Assembly (NCBI GenBank): GCA_026389695.1
Contig: JAPLHI010000173.1
Location: forward strand, 1-5,043
Length of the DNA stretch: 5,043 nt
Origin: Chloroflexota bacterium
GTDB lineage: Bacteria; Chloroflexota; Dehalococcoidia; GIF9; UBA5629
Direction of reading: 5' to 3'
Shown piece after piece: positions 1 to 5,043 of the stretch. Below the pieces are notes generated by a model. The model was not told the origin of the DNA and did no database searches. It worked only from the letters and a program-made list of their open reading frames with translations. The position numbers and the translations under genes are program-made. Within the stretch, counting starts at the first letter, position 1, and each line of letters starts with the position of its first letter.

Positions 1-2
1 GA

Positions 3-95
3 ACAATGTGCCAGGATATCGGATACGAGGTACTGGACGATATCGAAGCCCTACCCCATCACCTGCCAATGTTATATAAGAAGCTCTCGGTTTAA
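3..95 (+). CDS. C-terminal end of a VWA-domain protein, NorD-like (partial)
   Basis: Only the last 30 codons are in the window, ending at TAA 93-95; the gene begins upstream. The visible peptide contains CQDIGYEVLDDIEALP, then HHLPMLYKKL, then the end. This pattern (a Gly-Tyr, a short strand, a 'DDIEALP'-type segment, then 'LP.LY..L' at the extreme C-terminus) resembles the tail of von Willebrand factor A proteins of the NorD/CobT type. In well-studied relatives these work with a MoxR-type AAA+ ATPase to mature or activate an enzyme complex. The MIDAS metal-binding motif and any MoxR neighbour would lie outside the window, so the family call rests on the tail alone. The other two forward frames look less protein-like here. 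The gene converges on the CoA-ligase gene with only 7 bp between the two stop codons. Confidence 0.6.
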   Translation, partial: TMCQDIGYEVLDDIEALPHHLPMLYKKLSV

Positions 96-102
96 TAATC
101 CC

Positions 103-1572
103 CTAAGCAACATTTCTTCGGTTACTTGTGGACCTTGCGGCGTATTTATACAGTTTCGATATAGCTTTAATGCCTGCATCGAGTGTGGGATAAACGGGGA
201 AGTTGCGCCGTTCAAAGGCATGTTTCATCATCAGGTTATATTTCCTATCCTCTTCATCCTCCAGGAAAGGATCAATAACCACGCATGCTATCACCGGCTT
301 ACCTACCACATCGCGGACATACTCCATCCCTTTGAGCATAACTTCTATAAGTGTCCTGGTATGCTCTCCAGCCTCGCTTTGACGAGCACGCCTGATATAA
401 CGGAACTGGTCAAACTGCACGACCAGCATATCAATATTTTTATCTGACCCGAGAATTCCTATAATATCAGCAAGGTTGCCTTCTTTTTCATAGATTTTGT
501 AGTAAACCGGCCAGGCGTCCAGAGGGTTGCCGATTATGGTACCGGCAAGCGGTACCAGTTTCCTCAACTGCTCAATCGTCCCATCGGTAAATCTGGGAAC
601 TTCAATTCCTTCGGCGTAGCACAAATCAGTCTGGATCACGCTGAAGCCTCCGGAGTTGCTTAAAATAGAAACCCTGTTACCTTTGGGCAGATTGAGATAG
701 CTGAAGGCCATCACAGCGTTCACAAGCTCATCCTGGTTATTTACCTGTACAACACCGCACTGCTTGAATAGCGATTTCCATATCTGGGGAGTACCCGTCA
801 TGGAAGCTGTGTGAGAGGTGGCAACACGGCTACCGTGCTCTGTCAAGCCTCCTTTTATGGCAACTACCGGTTTTCTGTTTGTTGCATACCTCAATGCCCG
901 CTTAAGTCTTTCTCCATTACTCGAGCCTTCTATATATAATGCGATCACCTTTGTCTGAGCATCATCAGCCAAGTATTCCAAAAAGTCAGGACAGTCGAAA
1001 TCTGAGGCATTGCCGTAGCTTATGACCTTGCTGAATCTGAGGTTCTTGGTTTTCCCAAAATATGAAAATGACTCAGCAATGCTGCCGCTCTGGGTGATCA
1101 CACCCACGTTTCCTTTCTCCTCTGATGATTCCGGTATGATTGCAAGGCCTGATTCGGGGCAATAAATTCCAAAGCAATTTGGGCCGATCAACCTGATCTT
1201 CCCCTTTGCTACCTGTTTCAATTTCTTCTCCAGTTCTATCCCCTCGGGAAGCCCGGTCTCACTGAAACCCGATGTATATATGTGGGCAGTCTTGACCCCT
1301 TTTTGAATACACTCGGCTAATACATCAGGGACAAACCTGGCATTGATTCCAAATATAACGTAATCTATCGGGACAGGAACATTCAGGATGCTGGGGTAGC
1401 ATTTCCTGCCGAAAATTTCACTATACTTGGGATTGACAAAATATACTCGATCCCTGATTTTCGTTGACATCAGGGCAAGCGAAGCTATATCAGAAACCGG
1501 TGAAGCCCCTATAACAGCCACATTATCCGGATGAAAAATCTTATCGAATTCTTCGTATTTCTCTTTATCCAT
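103..1572 (-). CDS. Acyl-CoA synthetase (NDP-forming), alpha-subunit type
   Basis: A 489-residue cytoplasmic protein of the acetate-CoA ligase (ADP-forming) / succinyl-CoA synthetase alpha superfamily. Family members interconvert an acyl-CoA plus NDP and phosphate with the free acid, CoA and NTP through a phosphohistidine. Domains in order: a CoA-binding Rossmann domain (about 12-135) with IGAS at 21-24 and GPNCFGI at 130-136; a succinyl-CoA-ligase-like domain (about 153-290) with TQSGS at 160-164, a conserved-looking Glu215 in ALYIEG, and the likely phosphorylated His254 in TSHTAS; and a third ligase-like domain (about 300-470) with SNSGGF at 305-310 and NPLD at 349-352. The ATP-grasp (beta) domain found in roughly 700-residue fused homologues is absent, so a separate beta subunit is needed or the protein has another role. 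The usual SHTG reads SHTA here. The ATG start is preceded by AAAGAG 9 bases upstream, which abuts the stop of the membrane-protein gene 15 bp away, suggesting one transcript. The exact substrate cannot be told. Confidence 0.88.
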   Translation of the reverse strand: MDKEKYEEFDKIFHPDNVAVIGASPVSDIASLALMSTKIRDRVYFVNPKYSEIFGRKCYPSILNVPVPIDYVIFGINARFVPDVLAECIQKGVKTAHIYTSGFSETGLPEGIELEKKLKQVAKGKIRLIGPNCFGIYCPESGLAIIPESSEEKGNVGVITQSGSIAESFSYFGKTKNLRFSKVISYGNASDFDCPDFLEYLADDAQTKVIALYIEGSSNGERLKRALRYATNRKPVVAIKGGLTEHGSRVATSHTASMTGTPQIWKSLFKQCGVVQVNNQDELVNAVMAFSYLNLPKGNRVSILSNSGGFSVIQTDLCYAEGIEVPRFTDGTIEQLRKLVPLAGTIIGNPLDAWPVYYKIYEKEGNLADIIGILGSDKNIDMLVVQFDQFRYIRRARQSEAGEHTRTLIEVMLKGMEYVRDVVGKPVIACVVIDPFLEDEEDRKYNLMMKHAFERRNFPVYPTLDAGIKAISKLYKYAARSTSNRRNVA

Positions 1573-1587
1573 ATATATTGTCTCTTT

Positions 1588-2337
1588 CTATGTAAAGTGT
1601 TCAGTTTTATCGGATATATTTTGCCCCATACTCCAATAATTGGCTTTAAGAGCATGACCCACAAGAATTCCGACATAAAAAATAATAAGTCCGAGAAGCT
1701 CAAGCACATAAAAATAAATTGAAGTTGACATTCCGGCCCGCAAAGTCATTCCGCCTATGCCGGGCAATAGCATACCCATGGCAATAAGAAAAAAAGACAT
1801 CGCCGTCATTATTTTCCCTCGTTTTTTCAGTACAATGTACAGCCCATAGAAGCTGGTAGTTAATATTGCGATCACAGCGCCAGTATTAAAGAAGGGCGAT
1901 ATAATCCGTACCCGCATCGGCAACAATTTAGTTGTAAGTCCGGACATTCCGCTTATGTCGACGGGAGTCGTAAAAACAGTTACGCCTGCATATAAAGACG
2001 CCACGATCAACAATATTAGTAAAGGATTGGCTACATTCCTCGGCAGAATGCAATATGCGGCTCCTGCGGCTATATAAGCCGCCACATAGATAGCACCGGT
2101 CAGGTACCAGAGCCTGTAAACAAACAAATTCAAGCCACCCGCTTCAATAATGAATTCGATAGCCGTTGATATACAGTAAAATAAGAGCCCGATACTCCAG
2201 ATCAGAAGGCATTTTTCTTTTCTTGCTGTATATAAGTAAACTGTAAAAACGGCGAAAAAAAAAGCTGAGAACGCTGGATGTAAGCGGAATCCACTGCATA
2301 ATAAATTTAAATTCAGCCAGGGTATTGGCTGAGACAA
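1588..2337 (-). CDS. Seven-helix membrane protein, sensor-input-like, unknown function
   Basis: A 249-residue hydrophobic protein with seven predicted helices at about 20-38, 43-63, 77-97, 104-123, 148-170, 177-197 and 207-229. Basic loops (RKEK at 39-42 and KKRGK at 171-175) fall between helices 1-2 and 5-6, which predicts an outside N-terminus and inside C-terminus. The longest external loop (about 124-147) lies between helices 4 and 5. This layout, and the RLWYLTGA segment leading into helix 3, recall conserved bacterial 7TM membrane proteins and the N-terminal 7TM input domains of some histidine kinases, but only about 20 residues follow the last helix, so no kinase or other output domain is attached. 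I do not recognise a named family with certainty. The start is taken as TTG (2335-2337), because no in-frame ATG or GTG exists until deep in the protein and a stop lies four codons upstream (2347-2349). The Shine-Dalgarno site is weak or absent. A good -10 box lies 35 bp upstream. The gene ends 15 bp before the CoA-ligase gene. Confidence 0.72.
   Translation of the reverse strand: MSQPIPWLNLNLLCSGFRLHPAFSAFFFAVFTVYLYTARKEKCLLIWSIGLLFYCISTAIEFIIEAGGLNLFVYRLWYLTGAIYVAAYIAAGAAYCILPRNVANPLLILLIVASLYAGVTVFTTPVDISGMSGLTTKLLPMRVRIISPFFNTGAVIAILTTSFYGLYIVLKKRGKIMTAMSFFLIAMGMLLPGIGGMTLRAGMSTSIYFYVLELLGLIIFYVGILVGHALKANYWSMGQNISDKTEHFT
2255..2263. repeat. Run of nine A (T9 on the coding strand)
   Basis: Nine consecutive A bases on the plus strand fall inside the membrane-protein gene, encoding the FFF stretch at about residues 26-28 in the first helix. 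It is the longest homopolymer in the window. A one-base slip here would truncate the protein early. Confidence 0.6.
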
Positions 2338-2346
2338 CAGAATTAC

Positions 2347-2388
2347 TTAAATTTAATGTTAACGATTTAAAATTATATAATATTTAAA
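2347..2388. other. AT-rich palindrome cluster in the divergent control region
   Basis: The gap between the two divergent genes is strongly AT-rich. It holds a perfect 10-bp palindrome TTAAATTTAA (2347-2356) in the leader of the leftward gene, and a second perfect palindrome ATTATATAAT (2372-2381). The second is flanked almost symmetrically by TTTAAA at 2366-2371 and 2383-2388. These could be operator half-sites for a regulator of either gene, but in DNA this rich in A and T such palindromes also arise by chance. Confidence 0.3.
2353..2381 (+). promoter_or_regulatory. Candidate promoter for the lipoprotein-PAC2 cluster
   Basis: On the plus strand TATAAT (2376-2381) is preceded at 17 bp by TTAATG (2353-2358, 3 of 6 consensus bases). 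Its -10 overlaps the minus-strand -10 inside the palindrome ATTATATAAT. A start near 2388 would give a leader of about 96 bases before GTG 2484. Other AT-rich hexamers between 2400 and 2460 could serve instead, so the assignment is weak. Confidence 0.28.
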
Positions 2389-2400
2389 CTGTAATAATAA
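2372..2400 (-). promoter_or_regulatory. Candidate sigma70-type promoter for the leftward gene pair
   Basis: Read on the minus strand, a perfect TATAAT (2372-2377) follows a weak -35 TTATTA (2395-2400, 3 of 6 consensus bases) with a 17-bp spacer. Transcription would begin near 2365, leaving a leader of about 28 bases before the TTG start at 2337. Spacing and position fit well; the -35 is poor. Confidence 0.42.
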
Positions 2401-2471
2401 GTTTGATCGAATAGATTGTATTCAAGATAAATATTGTATTGATATATTTTTCAATTACACCACTTTTGGTT

Positions 2472-2477
2472 AAGGAG
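2472..2477 (+). promoter_or_regulatory. Ribosome binding site AAGGAG that fixes the GTG start
   Basis: AAGGAG lies 6 bases before GTG 2484-2486. It decides the start of the first lipoprotein in favour of GTG over the in-frame TTG at 2439, which has no such site. Confidence 0.8.
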
Positions 2478-2483
2478 AAAGCC

Positions 2484-3206
2484 GTGCCGAAACACAAACC
2501 ACAATTATTAATAATCTTTCTTGCTATCATACTAATACTGGTTTCTGCTATATCGTGCAGCACATATCCGGTGGGGAAATCTGCCGAATCAAGCTCGACC
2601 AATCACCCACCGGTTATTTCTACTATCGCCGGTGCGCTCGAATGGAAGCCTGGACAAGAAGGCATTATCAGATGTCCCGTCTCAAATCCGGACAACGATG
2701 CCATTACGTTTGTTTGGTCTGCAGAAAACGGCACAATAAAGGGGGAGGGCGAGCAGGTCACCTGGGTAGCACCCGATGCTGAGGGGGAATATGCTATTAC
2801 CGTGAAGGTCGTGGATGGGAGAGGGGGAGAAGCTACCGCTACAAGAAAGTTCAAGGTAACCACTAATCCCTATGGAAACATTGAGCCTGATAAGACCATC
2901 TACCTGAAATTTAATCTGCCTTCAAACGACATAGTAAAGGAATCACGCCGGGTCAGGATATGGACGACCTCAATAATCGAATGCATTCCCCAAAACGGTG
3001 ACCTTGAACAGCTGACCTTTAAATGGACTGCGCACGAGGGCAAATTAGCTGCCAATAACCTGGAAGCGGGAAAGGCCGATAGCGTCGGCTGGATCGCTCC
3101 CGGCCAGGCTGGCAAATATACGGTATCAGTAATCGTGACTGACAATAACGGTAATGAAGGCATGGGAGAGGTCGAATTTGATGTACTTTGCTGCAGTCAA
3201 CAGTAA
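2484..3206 (+). CDS. Lipoprotein with two Ig/PKD-like domains (paralogue 1)
   Basis: A 240-residue protein. Its N-terminus is a lipoprotein signal: basic residues at 3-5, a hydrophobic core at about 8-20, and a lipobox-like SAISC with the lipidated Cys at 25. A short Ser-rich linker (26-40) leads to two beta-sandwich domains of the PKD/cadherin-like type at about 41-126 and 139-235. Both share the same signature: Cys then Trp 14 residues on (C64/W78, C167/W181), an ENG or HEG turn, then W-x-A-P (94-97, 203-206), and a final strand pair around VVDGRGGE (109-116) or VTDNNGNE (218-225). The protein ends in Cys236-Cys237 plus three residues. It should be anchored outside the cytoplasmic membrane, where such domains usually bind proteins or glycans. 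No catalytic motif is visible and I do not recognise a named family. The next gene is a paralogue of the same architecture, starting 44 bp downstream. Confidence 0.8.
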   Translation: MPKHKPQLLIIFLAIILILVSAISCSTYPVGKSAESSSTNHPPVISTIAGALEWKPGQEGIIRCPVSNPDNDAITFVWSAENGTIKGEGEQVTWVAPDAEGEYAITVKVVDGRGGEATATRKFKVTTNPYGNIEPDKTIYLKFNLPSNDIVKESRRVRIWTTSIIECIPQNGDLEQLTFKWTAHEGKLAANNLEAGKADSVGWIAPGQAGKYTVSVIVTDNNGNEGMGEVEFDVLCCSQQ

Positions 3207-3237
3207 CCGTGGAGCGAACTACTAATAAACCGGGTAC

Positions 3238-3244
3238 AAAGGAG
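3238..3244 (+). promoter_or_regulatory. Ribosome binding site AAAGGAG that fixes the ATG start
   Basis: AAAGGAG lies 6 bases before ATG 3251-3253. It rules out the in-frame TTG at 3188, which would overlap the end of the first lipoprotein gene and push the signal peptide about 20 residues inward. Confidence 0.8.
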
Positions 3245-3250
3245 TTTTTA

Positions 3251-3964
3251 ATGCTATTTTATAGAACATCGAGTGTAGCTTTAACAATAATTATCTTTAG
3301 TTTATCTCTCATATCTGCTTGCAGTACCCCAACACCAACTACACCCCAGACTGCTCCGCAGACCAACAGGGCGCCGTTAATTGAGTCGATTTCAGGTACA
3401 GGAGAATGGCCCCCTGAAACTTACGGCGAGTTCGAGTGTATCGCCAAAGATCCTGATGGAGATACACTAAATTATACATGGCTTGTTGATAACGGCACAC
3501 TGCAAGCAGATGGAAGTAAAGTTACATGGTTATCTCCGGATAATATGGGGACATGTCATCTTACTGTCATCGTAAAAGACGGAAAGGGCGGTGAAGCTAC
3601 ATTAACTAAAGATCTAAAGGTGGCATATAATCTGGATGGAACAGTTACAGAACCACCCGTAGTGCTTAAGATGGCATTGCCCTCCAAGGAAACGGCTACC
3701 GGCTCTAAAAGAATCCGAATCTGGATGTCTTCGCCTATTCAATGCATTATTGAAGGCGGCAATAGCGGCAATCTGAAATATACCTGGACTGCATCAAATG
3801 GCAGGCTGCAGGGGAAAGGGGTTAACGAAGGAACGGCCAGTAAGGTAGATTGGATCGCCCCGGGCGTAGCCGGCGATTATACCGTAGACGTGGTTGTCAC
3901 TGATGATAAAGGCAACGAGGCGAAAGGCACGGCTAACTTTAAAGTATTTTGCTGTGGCAACTGA
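3251..3964 (+). CDS. Lipoprotein with two Ig/PKD-like domains (paralogue 2)
   Basis: A 237-residue paralogue of the preceding gene. By-eye alignment, essentially without gaps from about residue 39 on, gives roughly 40-48% identity. Signal peptide: Arg5, hydrophobic core about 9-21, lipobox ISAC with the lipidated Cys at 24. A Pro/Thr-rich linker (26-38) is consistent with an extracytoplasmic spacer. Two beta-sandwich domains follow at about 39-125 and 138-233, with the same C-x13-W spacing (C63/W77, C165/W179), W-x-S/A-P motifs (93-96, 201-204) and closing VKDGKGGE (108-115) and VTDDKGNE (216-223) loops. It ends in Cys234-Cys235-Gly-Asn. Domain 1 has an extra Cys102 where paralogue 1 has Tyr103, a place where an Ig fold would pair it with Cys63. 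The likely role is an outer-surface binding protein; the ligand is unknown. Its stop codon lies 2 bp before the PAC2 gene, implying co-transcription. Confidence 0.8.
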   Translation: MLFYRTSSVALTIIIFSLSLISACSTPTPTTPQTAPQTNRAPLIESISGTGEWPPETYGEFECIAKDPDGDTLNYTWLVDNGTLQADGSKVTWLSPDNMGTCHLTVIVKDGKGGEATLTKDLKVAYNLDGTVTEPPVVLKMALPSKETATGSKRIRIWMSSPIQCIIEGGNSGNLKYTWTASNGRLQGKGVNEGTASKVDWIAPGVAGDYTVDVVVTDDKGNEAKGTANFKVFCCGN

Positions 3965-3966
3965 GG

Positions 3967-4737
3967 ATGGAACTCGGGAAAATAATCTTTTTTGAGCAGC
4001 CTCCGTTGCGCCGTCCTGATTTGATTGCGGCCTTTGTAGGATGGCCTGACGCGGCACAGGTCTCAACCGGCGCAATGTCCTATCTGATTAACACACTTGC
4101 GGCCAAAAAGTTTGCTGAAATCAGGTCCGACGAATTTTATGATTTTGCCACTGTGCGACCCATCGTCAGCATTGAAAACGGACTTATGACCCCTTTACGC
4201 CTGTCTATGAATAGTTTTTATTTCTGGCAAAACAAAGGCGGAGAGCATGACCTCATCATCCTCACTGGAATTGAACCCCAGACGCGCATCAGCGGCCTGG
4301 TCAATGAAATAGGACTCATGGAAGTGCTTAAAAAATTTAATGTTGCGCCGATTAACTATCAGGGCCCAAGCAGTATACATGGCCTTTTACTTACCGTCTG
4401 CGCTATGCGCAAGTTACCAGCACTCAGCCTCTGGGGACACGTACCGTTTTATATTCGCGCTGAAAGTAATCCCATTGTTTGCCTGGAAATTGTGAAGAGG
4501 GTCTGCACTATGCTGGATATCAACTGCAATTTGGAGGAGCTTACCCGGGCAGCGGATAATTTATATGACAGACTGAACACATTGCTTACTGAAAACGAGC
4601 AGATGCATACATTCCTCAAGGCGCTTGAAGAGCAATACGATATCGAAGGCAGCGCTATGAGAGGTTCCCTGGAAGGGGCTGACAAGATCATCAAGGATAT
4701 CGAAGATTTTCTTAAAAGCCAGCGGCAGGACGAATGA
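3967..4737 (+). CDS. PAC2-family protein (proteasome-assembly-chaperone-like)
   Basis: A 256-residue soluble protein of the PAC2 superfamily. Support: the opening segment FFEQPPLRRPDLIAAFVGWP with GWPDA at 25-29; a helix leading to LAAKKFAEI (44-52); FYDFATVRP at 57-65; the hydrophobic strand LIILTGIEP at 96-104; WGHVPFYI at 156-163 followed by NP at 168-169; and an acidic helical tail (about 190-256) with LKALEEQYD. The length is normal for the bacterial GWPDA-type branch. Eukaryotic PAC2 proteins chaperone 20S proteasome assembly; the bacterial role is not established, and no proteasome gene is visible here. The ATG at 3967 gives the usual family N-terminus. It lies 2 bp past the upstream stop with GAGG directly touching it, too close for a normal Shine-Dalgarno site, so translation probably depends on coupling to the lipoprotein gene. 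The alternative TTG at 3949 has no ribosome site. Confidence 0.85.
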   Translation: MELGKIIFFEQPPLRRPDLIAAFVGWPDAAQVSTGAMSYLINTLAAKKFAEIRSDEFYDFATVRPIVSIENGLMTPLRLSMNSFYFWQNKGGEHDLIILTGIEPQTRISGLVNEIGLMEVLKKFNVAPINYQGPSSIHGLLLTVCAMRKLPALSLWGHVPFYIRAESNPIVCLEIVKRVCTMLDINCNLEELTRAADNLYDRLNTLLTENEQMHTFLKALEEQYDIEGSAMRGSLEGADKIIKDIEDFLKSQRQDE

Positions 4738-4778
4738 TCGTCCATCTGAATCTGATATGACATACGATGAATTCCTGG

Positions 4779-4827
4779 TTTGAATTATTGATACACATTG
4801 AGTAGCCAGTCTAACACAGAATTCAAA
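4779..4827. repeat. Spaced 8-bp inverted repeat
   Basis: TTTGAATT (4779-4786) and its exact complement AATTCAAA (4820-4827) are separated by 33 bases in the gap before the last gene and bracket the promoter-like hexamers at 4788-4815. The loop is too long and the stem too AT-rich for a terminator. It may be a regulator site or chance. Confidence 0.25.
4788..4815 (+). promoter_or_regulatory. Weak candidate promoter for the TrkA-C-type membrane gene
   Basis: TTGATA (4788-4793, 5 of 6 consensus bases) is followed after 16 bp by TCTAAC (4810-4815, 4 of 6). The 123-bp gap after PAC2, with a fresh strong ribosome site further on, makes a separate promoter plausible, but the -10 is poor. Confidence 0.25.
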
Positions 4828-4842
4828 TAACTAACTCAAAAC

Positions 4843-4849
4843 AAAGGAG
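4843..4849 (+). promoter_or_regulatory. Ribosome binding site AAAGGAG upstream of a TTG start
   Basis: A strong AAAGGAG lies 11 bases before TTG 4861-4863, slightly longer than the 6-base spacing of the lipoprotein genes. No ATG or GTG start is in frame between the site and the hydrophobic N-terminus; an ATA at 4855 is the only closer in-frame option and is a much rarer start. Confidence 0.65.
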
Positions 4850-4860
4850 TACTCATACAG

Positions 4861-5043
4861 TTGGAACTCGCTTTTCTCTACCTTTCCATTTGGCTGTTAA
4901 TGCTCTGGTGGGGCTCGGTAGCGCTTGAGGCCACGGGGATGCAACGCTCCAGGGCTCACTTTCAGGCACTTTCAGCTTTAAGCGGTACCGGGTTTACCAC
5001 GAAAGATTCAGAAGCAGTTGTCAATCACTCTGTCCGTCGCTGG
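4861..5043 (+). CDS. N-terminus of a membrane protein, probably TrkA-C-domain type (partial)
   Basis: The first 61 codons of a gene cut by the window end. From TTG 4861 the peptide opens with one hydrophobic helix (about 3-21), then ALEATGM, then FQALSALSGTGFTTKDSE (34-51) and VVNHSVRR. The arrangement 'one helix, then FQALSA.SGTGFTT, then E.VVNH.VRR' matches, from memory, the N-terminus of a family of small bacterial membrane proteins carrying a C-terminal TrkA-C (RCK_C) domain, which in potassium transport systems binds nucleotide ligands. The TrkA-C domain itself would lie beyond the window, so the assignment rests on this opening segment. The gene is separated from PAC2 by 123 bp and has its own ribosome site, so it may be an independent unit. 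Confidence 0.6.
   Translation, partial: MELAFLYLSIWLLMLWWGSVALEATGMQRSRAHFQALSALSGTGFTTKDSEAVVNHSVRRW

Noticed and set aside
1531..1722. Short hydrophobic plus-strand frame across the junction of the leftward genes
   Set aside because: It is antisense to two supported coding regions, and its apparent hydrophobicity comes from AT-rich codons.
2439..2483. Upstream TTG start extending the first lipoprotein by 15 residues
   Set aside because: It has no ribosome site, and the extension would precede an otherwise perfect signal peptide; AAGGAG plus GTG at 2484 is far better.
2603..3163. Open frames on the minus strand within the lipoprotein genes (2603-2863 and 2900-3163)
   Set aside because: They mirror a well-supported plus-strand gene, have no ribosome site and encode low-complexity Ser/Pro/Leu sequence.
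3188..3250. Upstream TTG start for the second lipoprotein
   Set aside because: It overlaps the previous gene and buries the signal peptide; AAAGGAG plus ATG at 3251 is clear.
3207..3250. Separate promoter between the two lipoprotein genes
   Set aside because: The 44-bp gap holds a strong ribosome site but no credible -35/-10 pair, so co-transcription is simpler.
4738..4860. Possible rho-independent terminator after PAC2
   Set aside because: No GC-rich hairpin followed by a T run is present; the only inverted repeat is AT-rich with a 33-base loop.
1..5043. CRISPR array, tRNA, insertion sequence or prophage signs
   Set aside because: I found no regularly spaced direct repeats, no tRNA-like cloverleaf, no transposase or integrase motifs and no terminal repeats.

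Overview
The window looks like ordinary chromosomal sequence from an anaerobic bacterium, most likely Chloroflexota of the Dehalococcoidia type. That assignment is an inference from gene content: a stand-alone NDP-forming acyl-CoA synthetase alpha-type protein, a bacterial GWPDA-type PAC2 protein, Ig/PKD-like lipoproteins, and a small membrane protein of the kind linked to TrkA-C domains. AAGGAG-type Shine-Dalgarno sites and lipoprotein signal peptides point to a bacterium rather than an archaeon. Half of the six genes with a visible start use GTG or TTG.

Layout. Positions 3-95 (+) are the last 30 codons of a VWA/NorD-like protein. Seven bases later the end of a leftward pair is reached: a seven-helix membrane protein (2337-1588) followed after 15 bp by a CoA-ligase alpha-type protein (1572-103). 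An AT-rich divergent control region (about 2338-2471) separates this pair from a rightward cluster. The cluster holds two tandem paralogous lipoproteins (2484-3206 and 3251-3964), each with two Ig/PKD-like domains, followed 2 bp later by a PAC2-family protein (3967-4737). A 123-bp gap then leads to the start of a membrane protein cut by the window end (4861-5043).

How the genes may work together. The leftward pair is probably co-transcribed and joins a membrane module that looks like a sensor input domain to a cytoplasmic acyl-CoA/acid interconversion enzyme. The rightward trio is probably co-transcribed too. Its two lipoproteins would sit on the outer face of the cytoplasmic membrane, whereas PAC2 should be cytoplasmic, so the functional link is not evident from sequence.

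The least ordinary feature is the lipoprotein pair. All four domains keep a Cys-x13-Trp spacing, both proteins end in a CC pair, and one domain has gained a cysteine where an Ig fold would place the disulfide partner. I see no CRISPR array, mobile element, RNA gene or convincing intrinsic terminator, and nothing that clearly amounts to a new defence or mobile system.
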